This document shows, one piece after another, positions 45,194 through 54,852 of a stretch of DNA of 64,000 nucleotides. The stretch comes from Rhizobium esperanzae (lineage in GTDB: Bacteria; Pseudomonadota; Alphaproteobacteria; Rhizobiales; Rhizobiaceae), in NCBI RefSeq assembly GCF_002204185.1, contig NZ_MXPU01000002.1:310001-374000 (forward strand), given 5' to 3'. Made by a program: the position numbers and the translations under genes. A model generated the notes under the pieces. The model did not search any database. It was given only the letters and a program-made list of their open reading frames with translations, and was not told the DNA's origin. Each line of letters begins with the position of its first letter. Within the stretch, counting starts at the first letter, position 1.

Positions 45194-45230
45194 AAAACCC
45201 CGCCGAGCGAACCGCCCGACGGGGTTTTTT
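45194..45230 (+). terminator. rho-independent terminator of trcR
   Basis: AAAACCCCG pairs with CGGGGTTTT across a 17-base GC-rich loop and ends in a run of six T, 22 bases after the trcR stop codon. Confidence 0.88.
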
Positions 45231-45436
45231 GATGGAGATCGCCCGTCCCGGATCAGCTGCGGAACAGGGTGAGGATGTTCTGTGCTGAGCTGCAATCGAA
45301 GGCGACTGGCTGCCGAGCTGCTGTTGGTAACGGCGACTGTGTCATGCAGAGCCTGCTATACAAACCTTTGCGGTTAACAAGTCCCTGCGCACCGTGGTTA
45401 ACAATTCCTCATTTGGGCTCATCGACTGCGCAACTT

Positions 45437-47347
45437 TTACATTGGCAGCGAGCCGAAACCGCGCTTGCGCAAGGCCTCGGCGATCTCCTCCAAAACCGCC
45501 GGATCATCAATGGTCGCAGGCATTTTCCAAGGTATGCCGTCGGCAATTTTCTGCATGGTGCCGCGCAGGATCTTGCCCGATCGCGTCTTCGGCAATCGGT
45601 TCACGGTGATGGCCGTCTTGAAGGCGGCGACAGGCCCGATCTGATCGCGAATCATCGCCACCACCTCCGATTCAATCGTCGTCGATTCGCGCAAAACATG
45701 CCGCTTCAGCACCAGAAAGCCGCAAGGCGCCTGACCCTTCAGCGCATCGATGACACCGATGACCGCGCATTCGGCGACATCGGGATGCCGCGCGCAAACC
45801 TCCTCCATCGCGCCGGTCGAGAGGCGATGACCGGCACAATTGATGATGTCGTCGGTCCGCGACATGATGAAGAGATAGCCGTCCTCATCGACATAGCCGG
45901 CGTCGGCGGTCTTGTAATAACCGGGAAACTCATCGAGATAGGCCGATCGGAAACGGTCATCCGCATGCCAGAGGGTCGGCAGGCAGCCGGGCGGCAGGGG
46001 CAGCCTGATGACGATATTGCCGAGCGTCCCCGCCTCGATCGGATGGCCGGCATCGTCGAGCACCGTTACCTCGTAGCCCGGCATCGGCAGCGCCGGTGAA
46101 CCGTGCTTGACGGGCAGGGCGCCGAGGCCGAGCGGATTTGCGGCGATCGGCCAGCCGGTCTCCGTCTGCCACCAGTGGTCGATCACGGGGATGGCAAGCA
46201 TGCGTTCGGCCCATTTCAAGGTCTCGGGATCCGCCCGCTCGCCGGCAAGAAACAGCGCCCGCAAATTGGGCATCTTGTAGCGCGCGATCAGGTCGCCGTC
46301 CCCGTCCTCTCGCCGGATGGCGCGAAAGGCGGTCGGCGCGGTGAAGAGCACGCGCACGTCGTGCTCTGCAACGATGCGCCAAAATGCGCCGGCATCCGGC
46401 GTGCCGACCGGCTTTCCCTCGAAGATCAAAGTCGTCACGCCCGATATCAGCGGCGCGTAGACGATATAGGAATGGCCGACGACCCAGCCGATATCGGACG
46501 CCGTCCAGAAGACCTCGCCCGGTTTCAGCCCGTAGATATTCCGCATCGACCAGTTCAGCGCGACCATATGCCCGCCATTGTCGCGCACCACGCCCTTCGG
46601 CTGCCCGGTCGTGCCCGAGGTATAGAGGATATAGAGCGGATCGGTCGCCTTGACGGAAACACAGGCCACCTCGGCGCCGCGGTGGGGCGCCACAGCCGCC
46701 TCGAAATCCTCATCGCGGCCGCCGACGAGTTCTGCCCGGAGCTGCGGCCGCTGCAGCACCAGGCAGCGCTCCGGCTTCACCCGCGCAATCTCGATCGCCT
46801 GATCGACCAGCGGCTTATAGGCGACGACGCGGCCTGGCTCCAGCCCGCAGCTCGCGGTGATCACCAGCCTGGCGCCACTGTCGTCGATACGCGCCGCAAG
46901 CTCGCTGGCCGCAAAGCCGCCGAAAACGACGGAATGGACCGCGCCAATGCGAGCACAGGCGAGCATGGAAAACACCGCCTGTGGCAGCATCGGCATATAG
47001 AGGATAACGCGGTCGCCTTTGGCGATGCCGAGCGCCAGCAGCGTCGCGGCGATGGCCTTTACCTCGCCGAGCACCTCGTCATAGGAGAACCGGCGCTTCT
47101 CGCCGGTCATGGCGCTGTCGAAGATGATGGCCGTCTCGCCGCCGCGGCCGGCCGTGACCTGCCGGTCCAGGCAATTGTGACAGGTATTGGTTTCCGCTTC
47201 CGAGAACCAGCGGCCGTAAATACCCTCATCGGGCGAAAACACCCGCTCCGGCGGCTTGAACCAGTCGATCTCGGCGGCGGCTTCGCGCCAGAAGGCTTCG
47301 GGATCGCTTTTCCAGGCCGCATAGGCCTGATGGTAGCCGTTCTGCAT
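45437..47347 (-). CDS. prpE: propionyl-CoA synthetase / acyl-CoA synthetase PrpE
   Basis: AMP-forming acyl-CoA synthetase of 636 residues. It has the PrpE-type N-terminus (YHQAYAAWKSDPEAFWREAA, DWFKPPERVF), the phosphate loop YTSGTTGQPKGVVRDNGG, DHWWQTETGWPI and the C-terminal [11 protein letters not shown] with the regulatory lysine. Phe/Trp pocket residues that separate acetate from propionate use cannot be judged by eye, so propionate preference rests on overall resemblance to PrpE. ATG 47347 follows GGGGAGGAG; the frame is open to 47566. The 206-bp gap between trcR and this gene shows no other feature. Confidence 0.9.
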   Translation of the reverse strand: MQNGYHQAYAAWKSDPEAFWREAAAEIDWFKPPERVFSPDEGIYGRWFSEAETNTCHNCLDRQVTAGRGGETAIIFDSAMTGEKRRFSYDEVLGEVKAIAATLLALGIAKGDRVILYMPMLPQAVFSMLACARIGAVHSVVFGGFAASELAARIDDSGARLVITASCGLEPGRVVAYKPLVDQAIEIARVKPERCLVLQRPQLRAELVGGRDEDFEAAVAPHRGAEVACVSVKATDPLYILYTSGTTGQPKGVVRDNGGHMVALNWSMRNIYGLKPGEVFWTASDIGWVVGHSYIVYAPLISGVTTLIFEGKPVGTPDAGAFWRIVAEHDVRVLFTAPTAFRAIRREDGDGDLIARYKMPNLRALFLAGERADPETLKWAERMLAIPVIDHWWQTETGWPIAANPLGLGALPVKHGSPALPMPGYEVTVLDDAGHPIEAGTLGNIVIRLPLPPGCLPTLWHADDRFRSAYLDEFPGYYKTADAGYVDEDGYLFIMSRTDDIINCAGHRLSTGAMEEVCARHPDVAECAVIGVIDALKGQAPCGFLVLKRHVLRESTTIESEVVAMIRDQIGPVAAFKTAITVNRLPKTRSGKILRGTMQKIADGIPWKMPATIDDPAVLEEIAEALRKRGFGSLPM

Positions 47348-47429
47348 CTGCTCCTCCCCAGGACATGCAAGCCTCGATGTTAATTTAGGCACAGGGGAGG
47401 GGAACGGGAAGCCCGACCAAAGCAGCGTA

Positions 47430-48089
47430 TCAGCGCGCGCCGAAAATTGCCGAACCGACGCGAACGCTGGTGGCGCCGAAGGCGATCGCCGTCTCGTAAT
47501 CGCCCGACATGCCCATGGAGAGTTTGTCAACGCCGCATTTCGATGCGAGTTTTGCCAGCAGGGCAAAATGCGGCCCGGGATTTTCCTCGGCCGGCGGAAT
47601 GCACATTAGACCCTCAATCGATAGGCCGAGCTCGTCGCGGCAAAGCGTGACGAAGGCCGGCGTGTCGTCAGGCGCAATGCCGGCCTTCTGCGGCTCGAGC
47701 CCGGTATTGACCTGGACGTAAAGCCGCGGTGTCTTACCTTGCCGCTTCATCTCCTCGGCAAGGGCGCGCGCTATCTTTTCCCGATCGACGGTCTCGATCA
47801 CGTCGAAAAGCGCCACCGCGTCCGCCGCCTTGTTCGATTGCAGCGGTCCGATTAGATGCAGTTCGATGTCGGAATGTGCGGTTTTCAGCGCCGGCCATTT
47901 GCCCTGGCTTTCCTGTACCCGGTTCTCACCGAACACCCGCTGCCCGGCCTCGATGGCGGGGCGGATCGCATCCGCCTCGAACGTCTTCGATACGGCGACG
48001 AGCTGAACGGACCCAGCCGGACGGCCTGCCTGGCGTTCCCCAGCCGCGATCCGCGACCGCACGTCGTTCAACCGCTCTTGAAGGTCCAT
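47430..48089 (-). CDS. YggS/PLPBP family PLP homeostasis protein
   Basis: Single-domain TIM-barrel protein of 219 residues that binds pyridoxal phosphate and buffers its supply; no catalytic activity is known for the family. Lys35 in LVAVSKTF carries PLP. FGENRVQES, HLIGPLQSNK, VQVNTGLEPQKAGI and the phosphate-binding LSMGMSGDYETAI with VRVGSAIFG complete the pattern. ATG 48089 gives the family length; the frame is open to 48218. It precedes prpE on the same strand, 82 bases away. Confidence 0.93.
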   Translation of the reverse strand: MDLQERLNDVRSRIAAGERQAGRPAGSVQLVAVSKTFEADAIRPAIEAGQRVFGENRVQESQGKWPALKTAHSDIELHLIGPLQSNKAADAVALFDVIETVDREKIARALAEEMKRQGKTPRLYVQVNTGLEPQKAGIAPDDTPAFVTLCRDELGLSIEGLMCIPPAEENPGPHFALLAKLASKCGVDKLSMGMSGDYETAIAFGATSVRVGSAIFGAR

Positions 48090-48290
48090 CGTTCTGCCTC
48101 GACATATCAGCGTGAAAAGAATTGGCAATGAACTAGCCAGCCATTCCGTGCTTGCCAAGAGCCGCGCTGGTGAAATCGCTTCGGCGGCATGAAGATCGGA
48201 CGCTTGCAACGCCTGCAAAACTTGACGCTACGGTGGTTTCATGGTGAAGGTCTCGGCCAACTCCCCTGATTTTCCGGAATTTTGAATACC

Positions 48291-50921
48291 ATGGCCACCG
48301 AACGTTATAATCCGCGCGACGCCGAGCCCCGCTGGCAGCAGAAATGGAACGAAGACAAGGTCTTCGAGACCGACAATTCGGATCCGCGCGAAAAATATTA
48401 TGTCCTCGAAATGTTCCCCTATCCCTCGGGGCGCATTCATATGGGCCATGTCCGCAATTACGCCATGGGCGACGTGGTTGCCCGTTACAAGCGTGCCCGC
48501 GGCTATAATGTGCTGCATCCGATGGGCTGGGACGCCTTCGGCATGCCGGCGGAAAACGCCGCTATGGAGCGCGGCGTGCACCCGGCATCCTGGACCTACC
48601 AGAACATCGCTTCGATGAAGGCGCAGCTGAAGGCCATGGGGCTGTCGCTGGACTGGAGCCGCGAATTCGCCACTTGCGACGCCGACTATTACCAGCACCA
48701 GCAGCACCTGTTCCTGGACTTCCTGGAAAAGGGCCTGGTCTACCGCAAGCAGTCGAAGGTGAACTGGGATCCGGTCGACAATACTGTTCTTGCCAACGAA
48801 CAGGTGATCGACGGCCGCGGCTGGCGTTCCGGTGCACTGGTGGAACAGCGCGAGCTGACGCAATGGTTCTTCAAGATCACCGATTTCAGCCAGGACCTGC
48901 TGGACGCGCTGGATACGCTCGACCAGTGGCCGGAAAAAGTGCGCCTGATGCAGAAGAACTGGATCGGCCGTTCAGAAGGCCTGACGGTCCGGTGGGAGAT
49001 CGTGCCGGAAACGGCGCCCGCCGGCGAGACCGAAATCACGGTCTATACGACACGGCCGGACACCTTGTTCGGCGCCTCCTTCCTGGCGATCGCCGCCGAT
49101 CATCCGCTGGCCAAGGATGCCGCCGCGAAGAATGTTGAGATCGAAGCCTTCTGCGAGGAGTGCCGCCGCGCCGGCACCTCGCTTGCCGCGCTCGAAACCG
49201 CCGAAAAGAAGGGCATGGATACCGGCATCCGCGTCAGGCATCCGCTCGATCCCTCCTGGGAACTGCCGGTCTACATCGCCAATTTCGTGCTGATGGATTA
49301 CGGCACCGGCGCGATCTTCGGCTGCCCGTCGGGGGACCAGCGCGACCTCGATTTTGCGCGGAAATATGGACTGCCGGTTGTGCCGGTCGTCATGCCGAGG
49401 GATGGTGACGCCGCAAGCTTTTCCGTTGGCGACACCGCCTATGACGGCGACGGCGTGATGATCAATTCGCGTTTCCTCGACGGCAAGACGACGGAAGAAG
49501 CCTTCAATATCGTCGCCGACCGGCTGTCGGCAACTTCCCTCGGCAACGCGCCTCAGGGCGAGCGGATGATCAATTTCCGCTTGCGCGACTGGGGCATTTC
49601 GCGCCAGCGCTATTGGGGCTGCCCGATCCCGGTCACCCATTGCGACGCCTGCGGCGTCGTGCCGGTGCCGAAGAAGGATCTGCCGGTCAAGCTGCCCGAG
49701 GACGTCACCTTCGACCAGCCCGGCAATCCGCTCGACCGCCATCCGACCTGGCGTCACGTCGCCTGCCCGAACTGCGGCAAGGACGCTCGCCGCGAGACGG
49801 ATACGATGGACACCTTCGTCGATTCAAGCTGGTATTTCACCCGCTTTACCGCGCCATGGGAAGCCAAACCGACCGATCCTGAGGCGGCTAATCGCTGGCT
49901 GCCGGTCGACCAATATATCGGCGGCATCGAGCATGCGATCCTGCATCTGCTCTATTCCCGTTTCTTCACCCGCGCCATGCGCGAGACCGGCCATGTCGCC
50001 GCCACCGAGCCTTTCAAGGGCCTTTTCACCCAGGGTATGGTGGTCCATGAGACCTACAGCCGCGGCTCCGGCGCCAGCCGGGAATGGGTGGCGCCCGCCG
50101 ATATCCGCATCGAGGAGGTCGACGGTAAACGCCGCGCCCAGCTGCTGACGACAGGCGAGGAGGTCGCCATCGGCTCGATCGAGAAGATGTCGAAATCGAA
50201 GAAAAACGTCGTCGATCCCGACGATATCATCGCCTCCTACGGCGCCGATACCGCCCGCTTCTTCGTTCTGTCCGATTCGCCGCCGGAACGCGACGTCATC
50301 TGGTCGGAAGCCGGCGTCGAAGGCGCCCATCGCTTCACCCAGCGCCTGTGGCGGCTGATTTCCGAAGCGGCCGGCGGGCTGTCGACCGTAACACCCGCAC
50401 CGGCAAGCGAAGGGGAGGCTCTGGCAGTCTCGCAGGCGGCGCACAAGACGCTGAAGGCCGTTCAGAACGACTACGACAAGCTCTGGTTCAACAAGGCCGT
50501 CGCCCGCATCTATGAGCTCGTCAATGCACTTGCTGCGCCGCTGACGAGGGTTGCTGCGGGTGAAGGCGATATCGCCTATCGCGCCGCCGTGCGTGACGCT
50601 GCCGAGATCCTGATCCAGCTCGTCGCGCCGATGACGCCGCATCTTGCCGAGGAATGCTGGGCGACGCTCGGCAATGCCGGGATGCTCGCCCGCACGGACT
50701 GGCCGCGTTACGTGGAAGCGCTGGTCATGGAAAATGACGTCGTTCTGCCCGTGCAGATCAACGGCAAGAAGCGCGCCGAATTGACAATTTCTCGCGATGC
50801 AGATCAGAATGCCGTCACCAACGCCGTGCTGGAACTGGATGCGGTGAAGAACGTGCTGAACGGGCAGGCACCGAAGAAGATCATCGTCGTTCCCCAAAGG
50901 ATTGTGAACATTGTCGTCTGA
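48291..50921 (+). CDS. leuS: leucyl-tRNA synthetase
   Basis: Class I aminoacyl-tRNA synthetase of 876 residues. [14 protein letters not shown] carries the HIGH motif at about residues 45-52. The CP1 editing domain has [14 protein letters not shown] and the [18 protein letters not shown] loop. The zinc-type CDACG...CPNCG ligands are present, and [12 protein letters not shown] is the KMSKS loop. ATG 48291 begins [16 protein letters not shown], the usual start; an in-frame TTG at 48282 is less likely. lptE overlaps its last 11 bases and holA follows, a conserved leuS-lptE-holA operon. Confidence 0.97.
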   Translation: MATERYNPRDAEPRWQQKWNEDKVFETDNSDPREKYYVLEMFPYPSGRIHMGHVRNYAMGDVVARYKRARGYNVLHPMGWDAFGMPAENAAMERGVHPASWTYQNIASMKAQLKAMGLSLDWSREFATCDADYYQHQQHLFLDFLEKGLVYRKQSKVNWDPVDNTVLANEQVIDGRGWRSGALVEQRELTQWFFKITDFSQDLLDALDTLDQWPEKVRLMQKNWIGRSEGLTVRWEIVPETAPAGETEITVYTTRPDTLFGASFLAIAADHPLAKDAAAKNVEIEAFCEECRRAGTSLAALETAEKKGMDTGIRVRHPLDPSWELPVYIANFVLMDYGTGAIFGCPSGDQRDLDFARKYGLPVVPVVMPRDGDAASFSVGDTAYDGDGVMINSRFLDGKTTEEAFNIVADRLSATSLGNAPQGERMINFRLRDWGISRQRYWGCPIPVTHCDACGVVPVPKKDLPVKLPEDVTFDQPGNPLDRHPTWRHVACPNCGKDARRETDTMDTFVDSSWYFTRFTAPWEAKPTDPEAANRWLPVDQYIGGIEHAILHLLYSRFFTRAMRETGHVAATEPFKGLFTQGMVVHETYSRGSGASREWVAPADIRIEEVDGKRRAQLLTTGEEVAIGSIEKMSKSKKNVVDPDDIIASYGADTARFFVLSDSPPERDVIWSEAGVEGAHRFTQRLWRLISEAAGGLSTVTPAPASEGEALAVSQAAHKTLKAVQNDYDKLWFNKAVARIYELVNALAAPLTRVAAGEGDIAYRAAVRDAAEILIQLVAPMTPHLAEECWATLGNAGMLARTDWPRYVEALVMENDVVLPVQINGKKRAELTISRDADQNAVTNAVLELDAVKNVLNGQAPKKIIVVPQRIVNIVV

Positions 50922-51432
50922 TATCTCCCGCAGGCTGGCTCGCAATGCCGGCATCGCCATGATCCTTGCTGCCTCGGCCTTTCTTTCGGCCTGCCAGGTT
51001 CGGCCGCTTTATTCGGAGAACTCGGGTGTCGTCGAAAAGCTGTCCTCGGTCGGCTTTTCCGATGCAGCCAGTCGCGTCGAGCAGCAGGTGCGCAATCACC
51101 TGATCTTCCTGGCATCGCGAGGCGCCGGCGAAGCGGTAAATCCACAATATCACGTCCAAATGCGCGCTACCTCGAGCGTCGCCGATACGCTGCTGCGGCA
51201 ATCCGGCGATACATCGCGCGCCGGTCGCGTCACCGTCACCGTCACCTATACGCTGAGCGCCGTAGCTGACGGTCACGTGATCAAGGCCGGCAGTCGCCAG
51301 ACGACGGCTCTGGTGGATTTCTCCGAGCAGGAATTCGCCAAGCAAAGGGCGATCCGCGATGCCGAAAACCGCGCGGCCGACCAGGCGGCGGAATTCGTAG
51401 GAGCGGATCTCGCCGCTGCCCTCAGCCGCTGA
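50911..51432 (+). CDS. lptE: LPS assembly lipoprotein LptE
   Basis: Protein of 173 residues with a lipoprotein signal: helix [14 protein letters not shown], lipobox LSAC, Cys28 as lipidated residue. The mature part (VRPLYSEN at its start, then beta-rich segments) fits the small alpha/beta sandwich of LptE, which plugs the LptD barrel and helps place LPS in the outer membrane. Sequence conservation is low, so the call also uses gene order between leuS and holA. It starts with TTG 50911 overlapping the leuS stop; no ATG fits before the signal peptide. Confidence 0.85.
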   Translation: MSSDISRRLARNAGIAMILAASAFLSACQVRPLYSENSGVVEKLSSVGFSDAASRVEQQVRNHLIFLASRGAGEAVNPQYHVQMRATSSVADTLLRQSGDTSRAGRVTVTVTYTLSAVADGHVIKAGSRQTTALVDFSEQEFAKQRAIRDAENRAADQAAEFVGADLAAALSR

Positions 51433-51442
51433 GGGCGGGGCG

Positions 51443-52483
51443 GTGGCTGAAATCAAGTCCCATGAATTCGAGACTTTCCTGCAGAAATCGGCGGGGAACT
51501 ATCGGATTTTCGTCATTTACGGGCCGGACCGGGGTCTGGTTTCCGAACGGGCCGGCCAGATCGCCGGCAAGACCGGCGTCGCACTCGACGACCCTTTCTC
51601 GCTGACCAAACTTGATATCGGCGATCTGCAGAAGGATCCCGGACGCCTAGTCGACGAGGCTCAGTCTATCGGGCTGTTCGGCGGCGAGAAACTCATCTGG
51701 ATTCGCGGTGCAGCCAACGAAAAATACCTCGTGGACTCGCTGGCGGTGCTGGCCGAAAAGCCGCTCGAAGCCGCTTACCTGATCGTCGAGGCCGGCGATC
51801 TGAAAAAAGGATCCCTGCTCCGCAAGACGGCGGAAGCCGCACGATCCGTCATGACCATCCCCTCCTACGCCGACGACAGCCGCGCTCTGAACGGCCTGAT
51901 CGACGCTGAACTCGGGGCGGAGAAGCTTGGCATTACCCCGGCGGCCCGTCAGGCGCTGATCGCACTGATCGGCGGTGATCGCATCGCCTCTCGTAACGAA
52001 GTGCGGAAGCTCGCCCTCTATTGCAGCGGACTCAATACGGTCGAAGAACATCACGTTGCCGAAATAATTGGCGACGCCAGCGCTATCTCCGTTGATGACG
52101 CCGTCGATGCCATCCTCAGCGGTGACCTCAACGGCTTCCTGCATGCCATGCAAAAGATCAGCAGTTCAAAAACCGCGATCTCTCTGGTGCTCCAGGCCTG
52201 TCTGAAGCAATTCCAACTCCTGGACATGATGCGCGCTGAAATGGAAGAAAAGCGTGTGCAGGCGCCTCAAGTCATGCAGACGATGGGTCGGCATCTGCAT
52301 TTTCGCCGCAAGCCGATCATCGAGCAGGCGCTCCGCCACTGGTCGGCGGAAAACATCGCACGTGAATCCAATCGGCTGCAGGCGGCGATCCTCCAGAGCC
52401 GGCGGCGGCAGGTGCTGGAAGACAGTGTTGCGATGCAAACACTTCTCTCCACCACCCTTCAATCCGGCCGCAAATCCGCGTGA
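51443..52483 (+). CDS. holA: DNA polymerase III delta subunit HolA
   Basis: Clamp-loader subunit of 346 residues that opens the beta sliding clamp. N-terminal AAA+-like domain (YRIFVIYGPDRGLVSERAGQI with no functional Walker A, as normal for delta), then DDPFSLTKLDIGDLQKDPGRL and LFGGEKLIWIRGA, and the C-terminal collar domain (SSKTAISLVLQACLKQFQLL, HWSAENIARESNRLQ). GTG start 51443 with GAGGGCGGGG in front, 10 bases after lptE. Its stop codon abuts the parB stop codon without any spacer. Confidence 0.92.
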   Translation: MAEIKSHEFETFLQKSAGNYRIFVIYGPDRGLVSERAGQIAGKTGVALDDPFSLTKLDIGDLQKDPGRLVDEAQSIGLFGGEKLIWIRGAANEKYLVDSLAVLAEKPLEAAYLIVEAGDLKKGSLLRKTAEAARSVMTIPSYADDSRALNGLIDAELGAEKLGITPAARQALIALIGGDRIASRNEVRKLALYCSGLNTVEEHHVAEIIGDASAISVDDAVDAILSGDLNGFLHAMQKISSSKTAISLVLQACLKQFQLLDMMRAEMEEKRVQAPQVMQTMGRHLHFRRKPIIEQALRHWSAENIARESNRLQAAILQSRRRQVLEDSVAMQTLLSTTLQSGRKSA

Positions 52484-53365
52484 TCATCGCCTTTCCAGCA
52501 GGCGGCAGATTTCCTCTAGCTGTTCCAGCGACTTATAGGCAATCTTGATCTGGCCGCCGCCGTTCCTGTGATTGATTGAAACCTCCAGACCGAGGGCATC
52601 GGAAAGCGTTCGCTCCAACGCCAGCGTATCCGAATCCTTCTGATCGCGACGGAGGGCCGGCTGCTGCGGCTCTGATTGCGCCTTGATATTGTTCTGCGCC
52701 AACTTCTCGGCATCACGCACCGACATGCCCTTGGCGACAATGGTGCGGGCAAGGCTTGCCGGGTCGGGCGTAGACACAAGCGCGCGGGCATGTCCGGCGG
52801 AAAGGCTCCCGGCGGCAAGAAGATCGCGAACCGGCTCCGGCAGTTTCAGCAAACGCAACGAGTTGGCGACGTGACTGCGGCTTTTTCCGATAATCTCGCC
52901 GAGATCGTTTTGGGTGTAGCCATATTCGGCGATCAGCTGCTCATAACCCAATGCCTCTTCGAGAGGATTGAGGTCCGCTCGCTGTACGTTTTCGACGATC
53001 GCAATCTCAAGCGCGGTCTTATCGTCAACGTCACGAATAATGACGGGAATTTCGATCAGGCCGGCGAGCTGAGCTGCCCGCCAACGCCGTTCGCCGGCAA
53101 TGATTTCATATCTGTCTTGCGACATCGTCCGCACCACGATCGGCTGAACGATGCCGTGCTGACGGATGGAACTCGCAAGATCGTGCAGTTCGGTGTCGTC
53201 GAAGAAACGACGGGGATTGCGCGGGTTACGGCTGACGAATTCGATCGGAATCATCCGGTCGGCGCTGACGGTGCGCTCAGCTTCGACCGGAACAGGCTGA
53301 TCCATTTCACCAATCAGTGCTGCAAGGCCGCGACCCAGTCGTCTTTTCGATACGTCGTCATTCAT
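52484..53365 (-). CDS. parB: chromosome partitioning protein ParB
   Basis: CTP-dependent DNA clamp of 293 residues that loads at parS and organises the origin region. N-terminal RRLGRGLAALIGE (ParA-interacting), then the CTPase/ParB-N domain with RNPRNPRRFFDD, HGIVQPIVVR and the GERRWRAAQLAG box. The helix-turn-helix TQNDLGEIIGKSRSHVANSL contacts parS. The C-terminal dimerisation helix is present (LEQLEEICRLLERR). Follows parA by 32 bases on the same strand. Perfect and near-perfect parS sites lie at 54794, 56783, 63118 and 16113. Confidence 0.97.
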   Translation of the reverse strand: MNDDVSKRRLGRGLAALIGEMDQPVPVEAERTVSADRMIPIEFVSRNPRNPRRFFDDTELHDLASSIRQHGIVQPIVVRTMSQDRYEIIAGERRWRAAQLAGLIEIPVIIRDVDDKTALEIAIVENVQRADLNPLEEALGYEQLIAEYGYTQNDLGEIIGKSRSHVANSLRLLKLPEPVRDLLAAGSLSAGHARALVSTPDPASLARTIVAKGMSVRDAEKLAQNNIKAQSEPQQPALRRDQKDSDTLALERTLSDALGLEVSINHRNGGGQIKIAYKSLEQLEEICRLLERR

Positions 53366-53397
53366 AATCTACACCCACCTATACCCCGGAAATGATT

Positions 53398-54192
53398 TTA
53401 CGCGGCCAGTCTCTGGCGCTCACGCTGAATGACCTCGGAGGCCAGTTGCAGATAGGCCTGGCTACCCGCGCATTTCAGATCATAGAGAATAGCGGGCTTG
53501 CCGTAGGACGGCGCCTCGGACACCCGGACGTTACGGGGGATTAACGTATGATAAACCTTTTCCCCGAGATGCGTCCGCACATCATTGACCACCTGCTGGG
53601 CCAAATTGTTGCGCGCATCGAACATCGTCAAGACGATGCCCTGGATGTCCAGCCGCGGATTTACTGTCCGACGAACCTGACTGACGGTCTCGAGCAACTG
53701 GCTGAGCCCCTCCAGCGCAAAAAATTCGCATTGCAGCGGCACCAGCACCGAATGGGCGGCCGCCATGGCATTCATCGTCAACAGATTGAAAGAGGGCGGG
53801 CAGTCGAGAAGAATATAGGAGAATGCCATAGCCTCGGGAGAAGACAGTGCCTTCCGCAATTTAAAGACCCGATCGCTCTGCTGCGCGATTTCCATCTCGA
53901 TGCCGAGCAGATCCATTGTCGAAGGAACGATGAAAAGGTTGGGAACGGCTGTTTCCAGCGTCACGTCGCTGATCCCGCGTTCACCGACCATCAGGTCATA
54001 GGAGGAGAGCTTGCGATCGCGACGGTCGATACCGAGGCCGGTGCTGGCATTGCCCTGCGGATCCAGATCGACGATCAGGACACGCTCGCCGATAGCAGCG
54101 AGCGCCGTTGCCAGATTGATTGCAGTGGTCGTCTTGCCAACGCCACCCTTCTGATTTGCGATGGTTATTATCCGATGTCGTTCGCCAGCCAT
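53398..54192 (-). CDS. parA: chromosome partitioning ATPase ParA
   Basis: Deviant Walker ATPase of 264 residues that drives origin segregation with ParB. IITIANQKGGVGKTTTAINL carries the deviant Walker A (KGGVGKTT), VLIVDLDPQGNASTGLG the A' motif, and FSYILLDCPPSFNLLTMNA the Walker B. The later VLTMFDARNNLAQQV and IPRNVRVSEAPSYGKP are typical of chromosomal ParA/Soj, not of plasmid RepA. Part of the rsmG-parA-parB order conserved near bacterial origins. Confidence 0.97.
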   Translation of the reverse strand: MAGERHRIITIANQKGGVGKTTTAINLATALAAIGERVLIVDLDPQGNASTGLGIDRRDRKLSSYDLMVGERGISDVTLETAVPNLFIVPSTMDLLGIEMEIAQQSDRVFKLRKALSSPEAMAFSYILLDCPPSFNLLTMNAMAAAHSVLVPLQCEFFALEGLSQLLETVSQVRRTVNPRLDIQGIVLTMFDARNNLAQQVVNDVRTHLGEKVYHTLIPRNVRVSEAPSYGKPAILYDLKCAGSQAYLQLASEVIQRERQRLAA

Positions 54193-54211
54193 TGCTGCAA
54201 TATCCGATCTG

Positions 54212-54835
54212 TTAAACCAAGCGCCGGAGATTCGATACTTCCAAAATCACGGATTCCTGCTCGACGGCGCTCTCATGTTCTATCAGATCGAATTCCCACC
54301 GACCACGGGCTTCGGCGATTTCCCTCAGGTAATCCCGGCCTTTGTGAAAAAACCCCCGGCAATTTTCCCTGCCAAGCATCCAAGGCGCCGAATAATCGAT
54401 CAACCCATTAAGATCGGCAAGGGCTCGCGCCGAGATCGCGTCGCAGTCGCCGATCTCCGCATAGGCGTCTTCGATTCGACTGGCGTGTACGCTTCCCCGT
54501 GCATTCGTCTCCCGCAGAGCCGTTCGCAAGAACGCAGCCTTTTTGTGGTTGCTTTCGACAAGATGCACCCAACCGTCTTGCAGCTCTGCCAGAAAGATTG
54601 CGGTGATCACACCGGGAAAGCCGCCGCCACTGCCGAGATCGACCCAGGTGACGGGCCGAGGGCAGATCTGAAAAATCTGACTGCTATCAGCAATATGGCG
54701 GCGCCACAGCGCATCGAGCGTCGAGGGCGCCACCAGGTTGATCGTCTTGGCCCATTTTTGAAACAGTGTCGCAAAATGTTGAAGTCGTTCCTGTGTTTCA
54801 CGTGAAACACGCAAACCGTTCAATTCCATACTCAA
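54212..54835 (-). CDS. rsmG: 16S rRNA (guanine-527-N7)-methyltransferase RsmG
   Basis: Methyltransferase of 207 residues that modifies G527 in 16S rRNA; loss in E. coli gives low-level streptomycin resistance. [20 protein letters not shown] is the SAM-binding motif, [14 protein letters not shown] motif II, and [15 protein letters not shown] the GidB-specific region. The codons for VSRET near the N-terminus contain a perfect parS. It follows mnmG by 17 bases and precedes parA by 19 bases. Confidence 0.96.
   Translation of the reverse strand: MSMELNGLRVSRETQERLQHFATLFQKWAKTINLVAPSTLDALWRRHIADSSQIFQICPRPVTWVDLGSGGGFPGVITAIFLAELQDGWVHLVESNHKKAAFLRTALRETNARGSVHASRIEDAYAEIGDCDAISARALADLNGLIDYSAPWMLGRENCRGFFHKGRDYLREIAEARGRWEFDLIEHESAVEQESVILEVSNLRRLV
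54794..54809. other. parS, perfect consensus
   Basis: TGTTTCACGTGAAACA matches the bacterial chromosomal parS at all 16 positions. It lies inside the 5' part of rsmG, 1.4 kb from parB, and is read there as VSRET. Confidence 0.97.
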
Positions 54836-54852
54836 AAGCTCTCACATCTCGA

